Source: Protoeuglena noctilucae
Lineage: Eukaryota; Chlorophyta; Pedinophyceae; Marsupiomonadales; Marsupiomonadaceae
Assembly: GCA_958009085.1 (NCBI GenBank)
Contig: OY253670.1
Location: 372,001-436,000, forward strand
Length of the DNA: 64,000 nucleotides
Direction of reading: 5' to 3'
The notes below the pieces were generated by a model that was given only the letters and a program-made list of their open reading frames with translations, was not told where the DNA came from and ran no database searches. The position numbers were made by a program, and so were the translations under genes. This document shows, in pieces, positions 32,525 through 44,643 of the stretch. Each line of letters begins with the position of its first letter. Position 1 is the first letter of the stretch.

Positions 32525-33629
32525 TGAGCGGCGGCGCTGCTGTACCTGACAGACGCCGGCATGGGATAGTGCAAACCTCCCAAGCATCGCAGTCATCACC
32601 AGCCACGCCGTTGCCCAGCAGCTTTTGCTGCTTCGCCTGTGTCCAGCATTCCCATCAGCTTCGTTTGTCACCATGATTAAATCTGCTTTGCTGCATGCGC
32701 AGTGGGAGGAGGCGAGCCTCGGGGATGCAGGGCCTGGGCTACTGATGGGGTCGCGTGGCATGGGGGATGGCGGCAGTCTGGGAGTGCCCAGCCGACCAGG
32801 GACGGCGATGGGGTGCGGAACGCAGGCGGCTGCATCGCGCTTGCCTCTTTGTATGGCCCGTCCTGTCCATGGGCCATGCCATGCCGATGTGTGGCTCGGC
32901 GGCTGCTGGCGAAGTGGACACCATCCTTTCATTGCCAGGGTGAAAAGGCGAACATTCTAACACATCTCTGTCTTGCAGGGTGGATGTGGCTTCGCAGGGG
33001 AGTGCGGGAGCAGCGGCGTCCATGCCGGCCAAGCGGCCAAGGCGATGACAGTGGGGTGCGGAGTGAGGAGCTGTTGAAGCACCGGCGCGTCGCATTTCAC
33101 AGACACTGTTCAACTGTGCACTATTCAACTGTGCCTGGGATGCTGGGGTGCAGGTAGCTAATGGCCCACGGGTCACGGCGTGGCCTGCGGTTGCCTAGTA
33201 CTAGTTGCCTAGCTGTGCTGGTGCCAGGCAGCCAGTCACACACGCTGGCCCGCGATCCACGGCGCGTGGTCGCCGCCGATGCGTTTCGAAACAAGATCAG
33301 GGGAGGAGATTACTCACGGGCGTAACAGCAAACAACAGGACCTGGTGTTGCGCCTCTAGGCCGGAGCGAACACATGACCCCTCGTTAGGACAGGAGCACC
33401 CGGCTGTAATCCAACGAGACAGGCAGGTCCGTGATGAGATCAGAGATCAGAGACAACACATGATGCGTAACAGAGGCAGCTCTCAGCATGCACTGCGGGC
33501 AGCTGAGGTTTCGCGCGATGTACGTGAGGGTGTTTCGTGATAAACCCAGCAGGAGTGCTATTACATGTGGAATCAAGGTTTGCTATCGAATGACCGGTCG
33601 GAGTAGGCGGGAGGGGCGCCGGTGGCCGG
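32525..33629. other. Unresolved 3' region of the NELF-A-like gene and intergenic
   Basis: Possible further exons (for example after the CAG at 32701, WEEASLGDAGPG) are low-complexity and cannot be confirmed. From about 33160 on nothing coding is recognisable. Confidence 0.35.
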
Positions 33630-36600
33630 TCAGCGGCTCTCACGCTCGACGGCCTCTGGCGCAGCTGCGGACTTCCCCGTGTTAGCCGGGGACGCGGCCA
33701 GGTGCGTCTGATAGACGGTCTGAATTCCCGCGCCTTTGGTGTACATCTCGACGGATACGAAGCCAGCTGAGGAGGGGCCCTGGCTGGATCGCATCGTCTT
33801 GGCACTGCGGAGGGAGGGAGGGAGCGGGGCATGGAAATGAAAAAACAAACGTTAAGGACCGATCGCTGGCACGGCGAGGATGTAAATATGATGGAACAAA
33901 ATAACAACACGATCTTCGCTGATTCCTGCAGGGCGCAGCGTGGTTCAGGCGAGGTCGTGAAAGCGCGACGTCGCAAGCACTAGCGTCCCCTCACCTCGCG
34001 CTCATCCAACCCACGGGAGTCCTGTCCAGCAGCTGCGTGACGTCCGACACCGCCTCGCCCATCACCGTGAGCGTCGGCTGGGCCCGGCCGAGCACGGCCG
34101 CCCCCACCGCACCCGTCGCCACTGCAACCTTGCACCCAGGGGTGAGCCGGGTCGCTGACCACCCCGTCAGGTGCATGGCTGCGTGGAAGAGCTGCCTCGC
34201 GACGTTGGCCGCCATGGCCGGGTGGTTGCGCAGGGGTGCGCGGAGGTTGAGGGCCACCACGAGGGTGGCGTTGCGAGTCAGGGGCTCCACCTTGGTCAGA
34301 CCGGTCATGCCTGCGGGGGCGGTGACGGGTGTCGTCAAATGTCGCCAACCGGTCGAGCCATTGCGCCTCGGCCGCGGCTGATGAGTGCAAACAGTAATAC
34401 TAGGTTGTACGGCGCAGGCGCACGGACTGCAGGGCTGTCGCGCCGCTCACTCGCGGCGATCCTCTCCATCGCGCAGTGCAGCTCGTTGGCCAGAAACACC
34501 GAGGCGTCCAGGCGGTCCGTGCAGGCCTCCCGCTGCAGGCCCGCCAGCTCCACGGCCACCAGCGTCACGTCGCTCGCCGTGTAGAGGAAGCCGCTCGAGG
34601 GACGCTCGCTCGCAGCAGACGACTCGACCTTGCTCCGGGTGTCGCTCAGCATCTCGCTCGGCATCACGCGCCCGGACCTCCCGCCCGCGCTCGCCGCGCG
34701 GCCGCGCAGGCCCTGCCACGCCGCCACCGCTTCGTTCGCCGGCAGCACGACCTCGCCGGTCCGCTCGTTGTCGGGGCCGAGCGCGCTCTTCACGCGCCCC
34801 GGGTCCGCGGGCGACACGCGCCTGGCGAAACGCCCCTCGGGCGCGTGGCTGCCCCGCGTCACGCGCACGCCGGGCGATACCGCCTCGCCCGTCTCGGAAG
34901 TGAGCCGGTGGGATGGCCCGTTCGACGGACCCATGGGGAAGCTGTCCACCGAGTCCTCCTCCTCTGCGACGCTGCAGTGCTTGGCGCATGCCGCGAAACG
35001 CTTCGTCTTGAAAGGCTCCTGGCCACCGTCGGGGTCCTTCATGGCAATCTGGCGCAGCGGGTACTGCGTGCGGGGTGGGTGAGAGAGCGACGTCGCTGGT
35101 GCGCGTCAAAGTGCTGAGACGCTCTGATTGCCTGTGAGAGAGTGTGGAGGGCGGCAGCGCTGGCGCAGCCCAGTCACTCCGCTTGCACCAGCCGAGTGCA
35201 ACGCATATCACTACTGGGCCCCCCCATGACCATCCTCACCTCTGCGGCCTCCTGGGGTAGCATGTTGAGGATGAGGCGGTCGCGGGCGTGGAGGGCGAGG
35301 GAGCTGCTGAGCTTTACGATGGCCATGTTGAGGAGCGCAAAGAGCAACGCAAGGACCGACAGCATGTCGACCGTGACCCACGGCAGGCTGGCCGACCCCG
35401 TGACGACCACGAGCCCAATGGCGCCGACCATGATCGTCCACAGACCCCAGCCGAGGAGGTGCAGGGCTCCGGAGATGTCGGACTCAACCGTGGGGCGCAC
35501 AGCCGACGACAGCGGGTGCGTGCCCAGGCGCGCTGCCTTCTCCGAGCTCGCCATGCCTCCGTGCAGCGCCGTGCTGCGGGACAGACGCGAGCGTGGGGCG
35601 AGATGGGAAGGTTGAGGAGGTGCATGTGGGATCAATGGAGCCAACTTGCAAGCATGCATGCCCCATCACCAGCAGGCCCAGCACACGCAGTTACAAAAGC
35701 CTCAGTACGTGAACCACAGCAACCTCTCACCAGTAGATCCAGTACATGAACCACCAAAGGAGCGTGACTCCCAAAGCTCCAACGAAGTGCCCGGCCGCCG
35801 GCGGGGCGTACTTCCCACCGTGGAGCTCATGGTAGGCGGCGCCGCCCATGTCGTGGAAGTGGCCGACGTGCGCGAGCGTTGAGATGGTGCCCGTGGCCAG
35901 CAGCGTGCCGAACTCAAGGGCGACGGGCACGGCGACGCCCGTGTGCATGGCGACGGCGTAGATGCCGGGCCAGAAGAGGGCGTCGCGCACGCGCATGGCG
36001 AGAAAGGCGTCGGGGAGGTAGGCGAACCATCCCACCCCGCCGCGCCACGCGCCCAGCAGCATTGCGGCGACGCCCAGCTGGAACACGGAGCCGGCGATGG
36101 GGACCAGGGTCTGGCAGGTGCGCTTGCGACAGAGGCAGCACGCGACGAGGGTGATGCCCACGGAGCCGACGCATACGGACGAGCATGCGAGGACGAAGAG
36201 CCATGGCGCGCCGCGAGCAGAAGCGACTGTCCCAGCCGCTTCCGCGGTCGCGCGCGAGGTACGCCATGACGCCGCATTCGTTGGCGGGGGAGATGACCTG
36301 CGGGATGGCCAGGACGGGGTGGGCGGGTCTGGAACGCGTGTTCGGAGGAAATCTTTGGGAGAAGCGGAAATGCAAACGAGCGCATGTGCACCTCAACCCA
36401 AGTCCCGCGAGACAAATCAGCGCGCACGCACCTCGAACCACGTCCCGGCCAGGAAGAACGGTAAAAGGAGCGCGTGAGCGAAGAACATCTTGTGCCGCGA
36501 ATTGAGCGTCAGGTCCCAACCCTTGAGGGCGACGTTCCCGCTGAGCCTGGCCGCCCAAACGAGCATGCGGCTGACGAGGCCCGCGAGCCTGGCGGGCGGC

Positions 36601-36848
36601 GCGTCGGCCGCGGGGGCCGCCGACCACAGACCCTCGCTCCCGGGCGGCCCCGCGGGCGGAGCGATTGCCCCGGAGCGATCGGACGTCTCCGCTGATAGGA
36701 TGGAAGTGGTGTGTCGCTCAGCGACCGGCACCGTAGGAGGGGCCCGCGATCGGGAGCGCGAGGGCTGCCGCGACCGGGACCCAGAGCAGCGAGACTCCGG
36801 CCGGTCGTGGTGGCGGCCGTAATACAGCTCCGCATCTGCTCTGAGCTT
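33630..36848 (-). CDS. Multipass membrane protein with degenerate class III cyclase domain, copy A
   Basis: The 5' end is cut by the N gap. Order: a Ser/Arg-rich cytoplasmic segment; WDLTLNSRHKMFFAHALLLP (TM); ECGVMAYLARDRG; APWLFVLACSSVCVGSVGIT (TM); further TM helices including FWPGIYAVAMHTGVAVPVAL and ALGVTLLWWFMYWIYW; LHLLGWGLWTIMVGAIGLVV; WVTVDMLSVLALLFALLNMA; the linker LILNMLPQEAAE (the LP-x-x-xA signature before class III cyclases); and a cyclase-like domain (ASDVTLVAVELAGL, KVEPLTRNATLVVAL, CKVAVATGAVGAAVLGRAQP, TVMGEAVSDVTQLLDRTPVG). Both metal aspartates are replaced (E and R), and the catalytic N and R are also absent. The reading frame slips near 36205-36240, before the second TM. 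A C-terminal block GFVSVEMYTKGAGIQTVYQ is shared with copy B. Confidence 0.7.
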
Positions 36849-37048
36849 NNNNNNNNNNNNNNNNNNNNNNNNNNNNNNNNNNNNNNNNNNNNNNNNNNNN
36901 NNNNNNNNNNNNNNNNNNNNNNNNNNNNNNNNNNNNNNNNNNNNNNNNNNNNNNNNNNNNNNNNNNNNNNNNNNNNNNNNNNNNNNNNNNNNNNNNNNNN
37001 NNNNNNNNNNNNNNNNNNNNNNNNNNNNNNNNNNNNNNNNNNNNNNNN
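36849..37048. other. Assembly gap (200 N)
   Basis: Exactly 200 undetermined bases, a typical fixed-size scaffold gap. It lies in the 5' part of cyclase-like copy A, so the start of that gene cannot be read. Confidence 1.
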
Positions 37049-37427
37049 CATATCGCGGACGGCGCAAGCGGACGCCTCGGCGCAATGCCCCCAGCGCGCA
37101 CCCTGATCAGTGGGCTCCAGCGCCAACATGGGCTCCCGCGGTCGGCGGCTGCAGAAGTGCAATGCAACAATGCTCACGCAAAGCGAATTACGGGCTTTGG
37201 GGCTGTGCTAACCACGGAGCGCTTTCAAATGCAGGTTTTCCTAAGGGGGCACCCTCACGACGTCCCCGCGAAGGGAACGTACAGATGTTGTTTGGCACTG
37301 GACCATGCCAATGGGTGGCAGCAGGCGAAGACGCGCGAAACGGGGACGCGGGCAAATGAGTAGGGCAAAGTCTCTCATGTTTCGCATTGAGCAATGCGCA
37401 TTGCTGACAAAAGACGGTCGCGATTTA

Positions 37428-40400
37428 TCACATACCCGGCACACTGCCCGGCGCACTGAGTTGTACCTGATAAAAGGCCTGGATTCCGATGCCGCGCACG
37501 TACGACTCATGGCAGATGAATCCTTGCGCCACAGGGTCCCCGACCATGGACTTGAGGCTACGTGACGAAGCAACATTGCGTCAGGAGGCGCTCCTGAAGT
37601 CCCACACAGCGCAAATGCACCGGAACGCAGGCGCACCTGACGCTCATCCAGCCGACCGCGGTGCGCTCGAAGAGCATCGCCACGTCCGTCGCAGCCTCGC
37701 CCAGGACGCTCAGCACGGGCTGGGCCCGGCCGAGCACCACGGCAGTCGCGGACCCGGTCGAAATGGCGACCTTGCAGGCGGGCGTCAGACCGCTGCCCTG
37801 CGAGCAGGAGCAAGAGAGGACGCAGGCGCTGAATCCTCCTGCTTTCGCACAGCCGACCCCGCAAAGCGAGCTGCGATCCTGATGCCACTCGCCTCCCAGG
37901 CCTGGAGCCCCATTGCCGCGGCGAAGAGCTTGCGTGCCAGCGCCAGCGCGGCGGGGCGGTGGTCGCGCACGGCGCTGCGGAGGTTCAGGGCCACTACCAG
38001 TGTCGCCTGGCTCCCGAGGATCTCCACCTTGTTCGCGCCAGGGATCCCTGCAATCACGAGACGACACAGCAAACGTGGCTGATTGTAGCGAGCTGCACCG
38101 ACCGATGCTTCGCCAGCTGCGGGCGACAGGGCGGCACCTTCGACTGCGCCCTCCGCCACGCAATGCAGCTCGTGGAGCAGCGCGGCCGCCTGGTCGGGAA
38201 AGGGCGCCCGCGAGAGGCGATCCAGGCCCGGCACGCCCACCGCCATGAACGTCACGTCCTGGGCGTGCAGCTTGAACGCCGCCGGGAGCTGCGCGGGTGC
38301 GCGACCCGGCCCCGAGCCCTGAGGGCCGCGGGTGCGACCCCGCACGCTCCGCCCGGCCTCCGCGCCGGACGCCCCTGTGCGACTTGACGACCCCCCAATG
38401 TGCTGCAACCCGGGACCAGGGCGGCCCCCTTTGCCGGTTTCTCCGGAACGCGAGGCGCCGGACGACAGCTGGCCCTGCCGGTCGGGCCCGGACGCATCCG
38501 CACCGGCCTGCGCGAACGAGTGCCCCGGTATGCGTTGCGAGTGCGCCCCGAATGTGCACGCGCATGCAGCCGCAACGCTCAAGGTCTGAGGTCGGCAGAG
38601 AGACCCACCGTCTCTGGTTTCCCTTGCTCCTCCTCCCGTATGTCCCGCAGTGGCCCTTTGGCGCCTCGCTCCTCTGCGCCCGACGTCTGCTCAGCCATCC
38701 CGTCGTCATCGTCGGCGTTTGCGATTCGCCGCAGCAGGACCTGCGATCTCAGCCGTGCCGCGGCATGGAAAACGCGCACACGCACGGACGTTTCGGGCAG
38801 CTGGCTAGACCTGGGCTGGATGGAATGTCCAACCCCAAACCGCACACCCGCAGGACTCCTGTGCAAGCTGCCGCTGATGGTTTGGCCACACAGCTGCTCT
38901 AGCGCGTCACCTTGGCTGCATCCGGTGGGAGAATCTGAAGGATGAGTCGGTCCCGCGCCTCGAGGGCGAGGGTACTGCTGAGGCGGACGATGGCGGTGCT
39001 AAGGATGGCGAAGAGCAGTGATACGACGGCCACATCGTCGACGGTGACCCACGGGAAGGTTGGGCCGCCCGCAGCGACGAGGACGGCGATGCTCGCGACC
39101 ATGACGACCCAAACCATCCAGCCGGCGAGGTGCAGGGTGCCACGGAGGTCCACAGAGGGTGACTTTGGCGGGGGAGCCGCAAGGGAGGCGCCGGGGCCGA
39201 TGGCGCGCGCAGTCAGCCCGGTGCGGCTGGCGAGACCCCCGTAAAAGGCGACGCTGCGGCGGGACGCGAGTCGGGGAGCCATTGCCGTCGCGCTGCCACC
39301 TCTTGCGAGGCCATGCTCCAGCTCGCTGCGTGGGTGTGCGCCCCAGACGACAGCTTACACCTCCTCACCTAATCATCCAATACACAGTGATCCACATGGC
39401 GGCGAGGAGGGGCACGACGAAGTAGGCCCAGGCGTTGGGCGCGTGGTTGGGAAGCCCCTCGGCTCGCAGGTAGTCATGGAATCGGTCATGCGACATGTCA
39501 ACCAGGTGCCCAAAATGCCCGATGGCCGGGATGACCGTGGCGATGGCGAGGACGATTGCCTCGAGCGCCACTGGCACGCGGACGCCGGTGTGCAGGCTGG
39601 CCGCGAGCGTGCCGGGGAAGACGAGCGCGTCACTGCAGTGGGGCGGGGGAGGACCGGGGCTCACACGGTTAGCTGCAAATCTCAAGTCAATAAGGGTCAC
39701 GATGGCTAGCTAGCAAGCTGCACAGGGTGCAGGGGTTTGGCGTTGTGGGTGGTGGGGGTTCGTGTCACGGCAGCCAGCAGAGTGCACAGGATGTGCAGCC
39801 GAGCACGAGGGGTGGGTGCCGTGCAGGCTGGGCGCCGGCGCAGCACTCACCGGAGGCGGTTCATGAGGAAGGTGCTCTCGGTCATCAAACCCCAGGCGAA
39901 GCCGCCCAGCCATCCCCCGAAGATGGCAAGAGCGAGGCCCAGGTGGGCGACGGTGGCGAAGTAGGGCACGACAGTGCGACAGGACAGGTCTGGGAGGAAC
40001 ATTGCGCAGAACACGGCGGCGAGAAGGGCCACTGCAGACAGAGCGATGGATGCCAGCACAAGGACAGTGCCCTCCACGCGGCAGATGCCGTATCGCCACG
40101 TGGCCCGTCCGTAGTGGTCGAGGTAGGCCACGAGACCGCAGTCGTTGGAACGACCCAGGAACTGCGGGTGAGCAGCCAACGGAATAGCGCATCAACTGAG
40201 GTGCAGCATACAACATGCATGGGAAGTTGCCTCCCGCTCCACCCTTGATGGGAACTCGACAGGTCCCCATTTCGATCCGCAACGACTCGCCTTGGCCCAA
40301 GCGCCGCCGAGGAAGAGGATGAGCAGTACGAAATACCACCAAAACACCCGTCGGCGGGTCTTCAGCGCCAAGTCCCAGCCATGCAGCGCGATGGAGCCGC

Positions 40401-40860
40401 TGACGCGGGTGGTCCACGCGGCCACGCGCGCAAACCAGCTGTCGCCACGCAAAGACTGGGCCGGCAATGCAGGCTCCGCCGGAGAGTCGTCCATGCCGCC
40501 CCCGTCCGTTGCAACGCTGGGGCGGAGCGCAGGGGGCGCCGCTGCAGCCCCTGCGCTCTGCGCTGCGGGTTTTCGCGATCGCGATCGGGACCGGGACCGG
40601 GACTTGCGGTGGGCGAGCTGGCCGTCGTAGTACGAACGGGCCTGGGGATCGGTGGGGGCAGACATTCCAACCTGGGCCCCCACGGCGAGGTCCAGCACGG
40701 TGGCCGCCTCAGCCCACACGCGTGCGGCGTCGGGGAATCCAGCATTCGGAGGGGGCATGAAGTAGCCCAGGCGCTGCGCCACGGCCTCATCTTCGGACGC
40801 TGCGCCACAGGAAGAGGACCCGCGTCGCGCCGCTCGATAGGCCGCCGCGCAAGTGATCAA
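37428..40860 (-). CDS. Multipass membrane protein with degenerate class III cyclase domain, copy B
   Basis: Tandem paralogue of copy A, transcribed toward it. An N-terminal soluble segment (from MITCAAAYRAARRG, start uncertain) has HRKSRSRSRSRSR. Then WDLALKTRRRVFWWYFVLLI (TM), DCGLVAYLDHYGRATWRYG, EGTVLVLASIALSAVALLAA (TM), DALVFPGTLAASLHTGVRVP, AWAYFVVPLLAAMWITVYWM, LHLAGWMVWVVMVASIAVLV, the linker LILQILPPDAAK, and the cyclase-like domain: DVTFMAVGVPGL, KVEILGSQATLVVAL, CKVAISTGSATAVVLGRAQP, SVLGEAATDVAMLFERTAVG. The metal-binding aspartates are replaced by G and S. The tail GFICHESYVRGIGIQAFYQ ends at 37428. An intron (about 39633-39850) interrupts the TM region where copy A has none, and the intron after GGAWAK has a GC donor where copy A has GT. 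Confidence 0.75.
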
Positions 40861-41140
40861 GCACCTCCCCTAATCAAGGTATCTTACCAAGCTCCAAAGA
40901 GCTCTGGCCGTGCATTGTTCCGGCCACCTGCGGCCCGTGCGGCAAGCTACATGACACAAAGGGGCGCACGGAACCGAGCTCTGTTGACTGTACCGACGTA
41001 ATGAACTGGATTAATCGTCCATTTTCAGAGTGCGACCGCGAAAGGCAGATGCCCGTGCCGGGAGGGTTTGTGACACGGCATGCCAACGCGTGCACAAGTG
41101 TTCCCGTGCTAATCGACATCTCTTTTCCGCGCTAACGCCG

Positions 41141-44100
41141 TCAGTTCCACCTCCCCCCGAGCGCCAGCGGGTCCGCCTCGATGCTCTCGGCGCTCTTGGG
41201 CACGCCGTCCGCCTGGCGCGTGTGCCGCGAGTGGGCGATGCGAAGGATGTACTCCGGCACCGCCGTCGTTGTCGGCTTGAACGTGCACTTTTGCAGCTCC
41301 TCGAGCTCCCGCCGCCGCAGGATGTTGTGCCTGCGACCGAGAGAAACGCACGCTTGGAGATGCCGCTGCTCCCCCGGCCCCGCACGGCCGCCTCCCGGCG
41401 CCTCGCCGCACCTCTCCGTCTCTTTCTGTTGCATTTGAAGCGTCGCTCGATCGATGTAAGCCTCCGGGTCCTCCAGCACGCGCAGCTTCCCCGACACGCC
41501 CTCGCTCGCCGCGCTCTTGCGCATCCGCGGCTTGAAGGGCAGGCGCCGCAGCTCCTCCGCGTCTTTCTGCGCCTGCCGCGCGCGGAGACGCGCCTCCCGC
41601 GCGCTCTGGTCCAGGTAAAGCTTCTCGAAGTGCTGCGGGGGCACAAAACAAGCACACGCGCTTCGCCGCACGCAGCAGAGGCGCCGGAAGGGTCTTGACA
41701 CAAGCGCCCGCCGCGCCCCTCGCCTCGTCCACAGTCAGCTTAGGCGCCAGCCGCTCGCTCCTCGGGTTGATGTGCGGCCGGAAGAGATCCGCCTCTTCGC
41801 CGGGTCCCCTGTACCTTGGGCCTGCACTCTGCGGCCGCCCTCCGCTCCGCGCCCCGCCCGCGCCCGCCTCCGCGCCCCTCCCGGCCTGCTCCTTGTCCGG
41901 CGAGGCGCGCGCGACCGACGAGTCGTCGGCGGAAGTGCCCGGACCCGCGGGTGGCCGTCGGCCAAGCACGCCCTGCCTCCCCGTCATGCGTGCCAGGATC
42001 CGCTTCGAACCCTGCGACATCCCGGGGCCCTCCATGGCCGCCCGGTCCGCGGCGCTGCGTGCGGGAACATCACCCGGGCCGTCACCCCCAATGCCAAGCA
42101 CCACGCCGCCCAAACGCTCCACCCTCCACGCCGGCTGCATGCTCACCTGAGCCGGACGGCCGTCTGCGCCTTGCGCTCCAGCAGCGCCTGCTGCCTCGCG
42201 AGGAAGCGGTCGAGCTTGTCAGGGTCGACGCGGAAGGCCCCCAAGTCCTGGGACCCGTCCAGCCCCGCCCCGCGCACCGCGTGGGAAAAGAGCGCGTCAC
42301 CCAGGGCCCCCGCCGCGTCCTCGATTCGATTCTCGACGACCTGGAGTCGCTTGAGCATCTGGAAGGACCGCTTGCTGGGCTTGGTGTCTGGGTTGAATGC
42401 CCCGGGGGGCGGGGGGCGCTGGGGCGAGGGCGAGCGGGGCTGGCGCCACCGGGAGGGGACCTGGGAGCGCGGGAGCGGAGGGTGTGCGCGCGTGGTAGGG
42501 CGGAGCGGCGATGAGGGCGGCGACAGCGGCATGGTGGGCAAGCACAAGGCCGGGGACGGACGGCATAGCAGAGGCGGGGAGCGTGGGTGTGGATGCCAGT
42601 ACTGTGCTCACCCTCGCGTGGGGGTTCTTGGGGAGGTTGAGGATGCGCGATGCGTCCTCGAGCGTCATCGACTCGCGCTCCATGTTCGTCCGCTGCTGCT
42701 TCATCTGCAGGCGGAGATTCTGCGGGCGGGACCGAGGGTAGGGGACACGACTTAGCAGTGCGGACGGGGCAGGGTGCCAACGACGCAGGCACTGCGGGGG
42801 GTGCAGTCGCGACCGCGCTCCCGCCAGCATCCCCGCGCATGTATTCTAGATGTGTCATTAAGAATGAAGACCCTAAGAATAAAGACCCGCCGCCGCCCCT
42901 CGCCTTCCCCTGAGCGTAGGCGTACAGCCGCAAGCACGCCCGGGTGCTGACGTCGCCCTCGCTGGGCCCCTCGCGGCCCGACAGGGGGCGGTAGGGCCCG
43001 GTGGGGGGCGCCCCGACGCCGGCGAACTTATCCACGAGTCGCAGGCCTTGCGGGAACTGCGAGTGGTGGACGTAACAACACAGGTTTTGCCAAGCAAGGA
43101 GAAGTACGGTGAGACGCGTGGGGTGCGACGAGGAAGGAGGGTTGGGTGCGCTGTGCTGTATGCAGCCCATGTCGACATAGCCCTCCCAGGTCTGCATAGC
43201 CTACCTGCTCAACCGAGAGGGACGTGCCGCCCTTTCGCGGGGAGTCCGGCCTGGGCCGCTGGGGCGTGGTGAGCGGGGACGCCCGCACCCACTTGTCCCC
43301 GGGGTAGGCAATGCCCTGCTGTGCCAGGTGCTTCGACTTGCGGTCGATGCTGGGGCTGAACGTGCACGCCGCCATCTCCTGCCTGCGCGCAGCGAGCCGG
43401 CGAGCGACACCTCGACATCTCGCCATATGCAACCCAACCACCCCCAACACCTCTAGCTACCCCGCACATGCCACTTACGGACGGGCAGGCACCCTGCTTG
43501 TAGCACAAGTGTGCCCCTCCCGCAGCCCACGCCACGGCCTCACCTCACTCCCTCCCTCCTCTTCTCTTCGTACTCCTTCTCCCGCTTCTTGCTCTTCTCT
43601 TTCCAAGCCTCGTACATCTCCTCCCCCCAATTGCTGTCGTCCACATCACGAGACAAGCCCGCCCCGCCCTCCCGCAGACCCTGCGCCGCCATCCACTCGT
43701 CCCAGTGCCGGTCCGACTCGTCGCCACCGCCCGCACCCCCGTAGCGCTCCGAGCTCGGCTGGTAAGCGCCCGCATAACCCCCCGCGTACCCCGGCCCCAT
43801 CGGCCCCGTCGCCATGCCCGCCCCGGCGCCCGCCCGCGCCCCACCGCCGCCACTGTCCTCCCCCGCGATCGCGAACCGCGACTCGGGGGTCCGCAGCGGG
43901 TCCAGCGCCTCGCTGCCATCGCCGTCGCTGCGGTCGGTGCGCGACGTCATCACCGTGTGGCGCGTGTACTGCCCCGCCACGTCCACCGACACGGCCGTGT
44001 ACACCGGCTCCTCCGCTTCGGGCGGAGGGGTGCGCCGGGCCGACGCGGGCGGCGTCGACGGAGCGGAGGGCTGCCCCGACGGCGCGACGCTCGGCCGCGC

Positions 44101-44643
44101 CGACACGCGGGCGCTGTCACGGCGAGACTGGGATTGCGACCGGATCTGCTCCTGCATCGGCGCGGGCAGCGTCGCGATCAGCGCCGCGTCCAGCTCCGGG
44201 CTCGGCTCGCGAAGCGCATCCCCCGCCGTGGCGTCCCCGGGCCGCAAGCCCAGGCTCTCCTCCAAGGCACGCTCGGCCGCGTGCATCTGCCGGGCGTCCA
44301 GCGCGCCCGCGGGCTCCCGCCGGCGCGCCGCCGCGGTCGTTCCGGCCTCGGACGGCGTGCGGGTGCCGTCGCGAGGGGTCGTCGCGCCGGACAGGATCCC
44401 CTTGACCGCGTCCTGCAGCGAACCCGCTGCGGACATGGACGCGTCTCCGTGGCCTCGCGCGGCGCGCACCCGCTGGAGGAGCTCCTGCGCGCGCGAGGAG
44501 AAGCAGCTTGCGTCGCAGCTGGGACGACCCATGGCAAGAACGGGAAGGGCCGCCACGCTTTCGCCGGCGCGACTCGCCTGTTGCTTCACTCGCTCCTGCT
44601 CTGCTTCTTGAATCGTCACTTCCAGCGCCCCGGCGCTGGACAT
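41141..44643 (-). CDS. FxP-repeat coiled protein, probable ciliary or basal-body component
   Basis: Starts at 44643 (MSSAGALEVTIQEAEQERVK) and ends at 41141 (DPLALGGRWN). A long first exon is Ala/Ser/Pro-rich and ends in the acidic and basic stretch DDSNWGEEMYEAWKEKSKKR. Then come spaced motifs of the form basic-x-F-x-P-x: MAACTFSPSIDRKSKHL, FNPDTKPSKRS, DLFRPHINPRSERL, RLPFKPRMRKS and LQKCTFKPTTTAVPEY, between charged helices. Arrays of short FxPxI/V motifs after ELxxCTF are common in flagellar and cytoskeletal proteins of protists. I do not recognise an orthologue by name. Exon junctions in the middle (41700-42900) are approximate. Confidence 0.62.
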
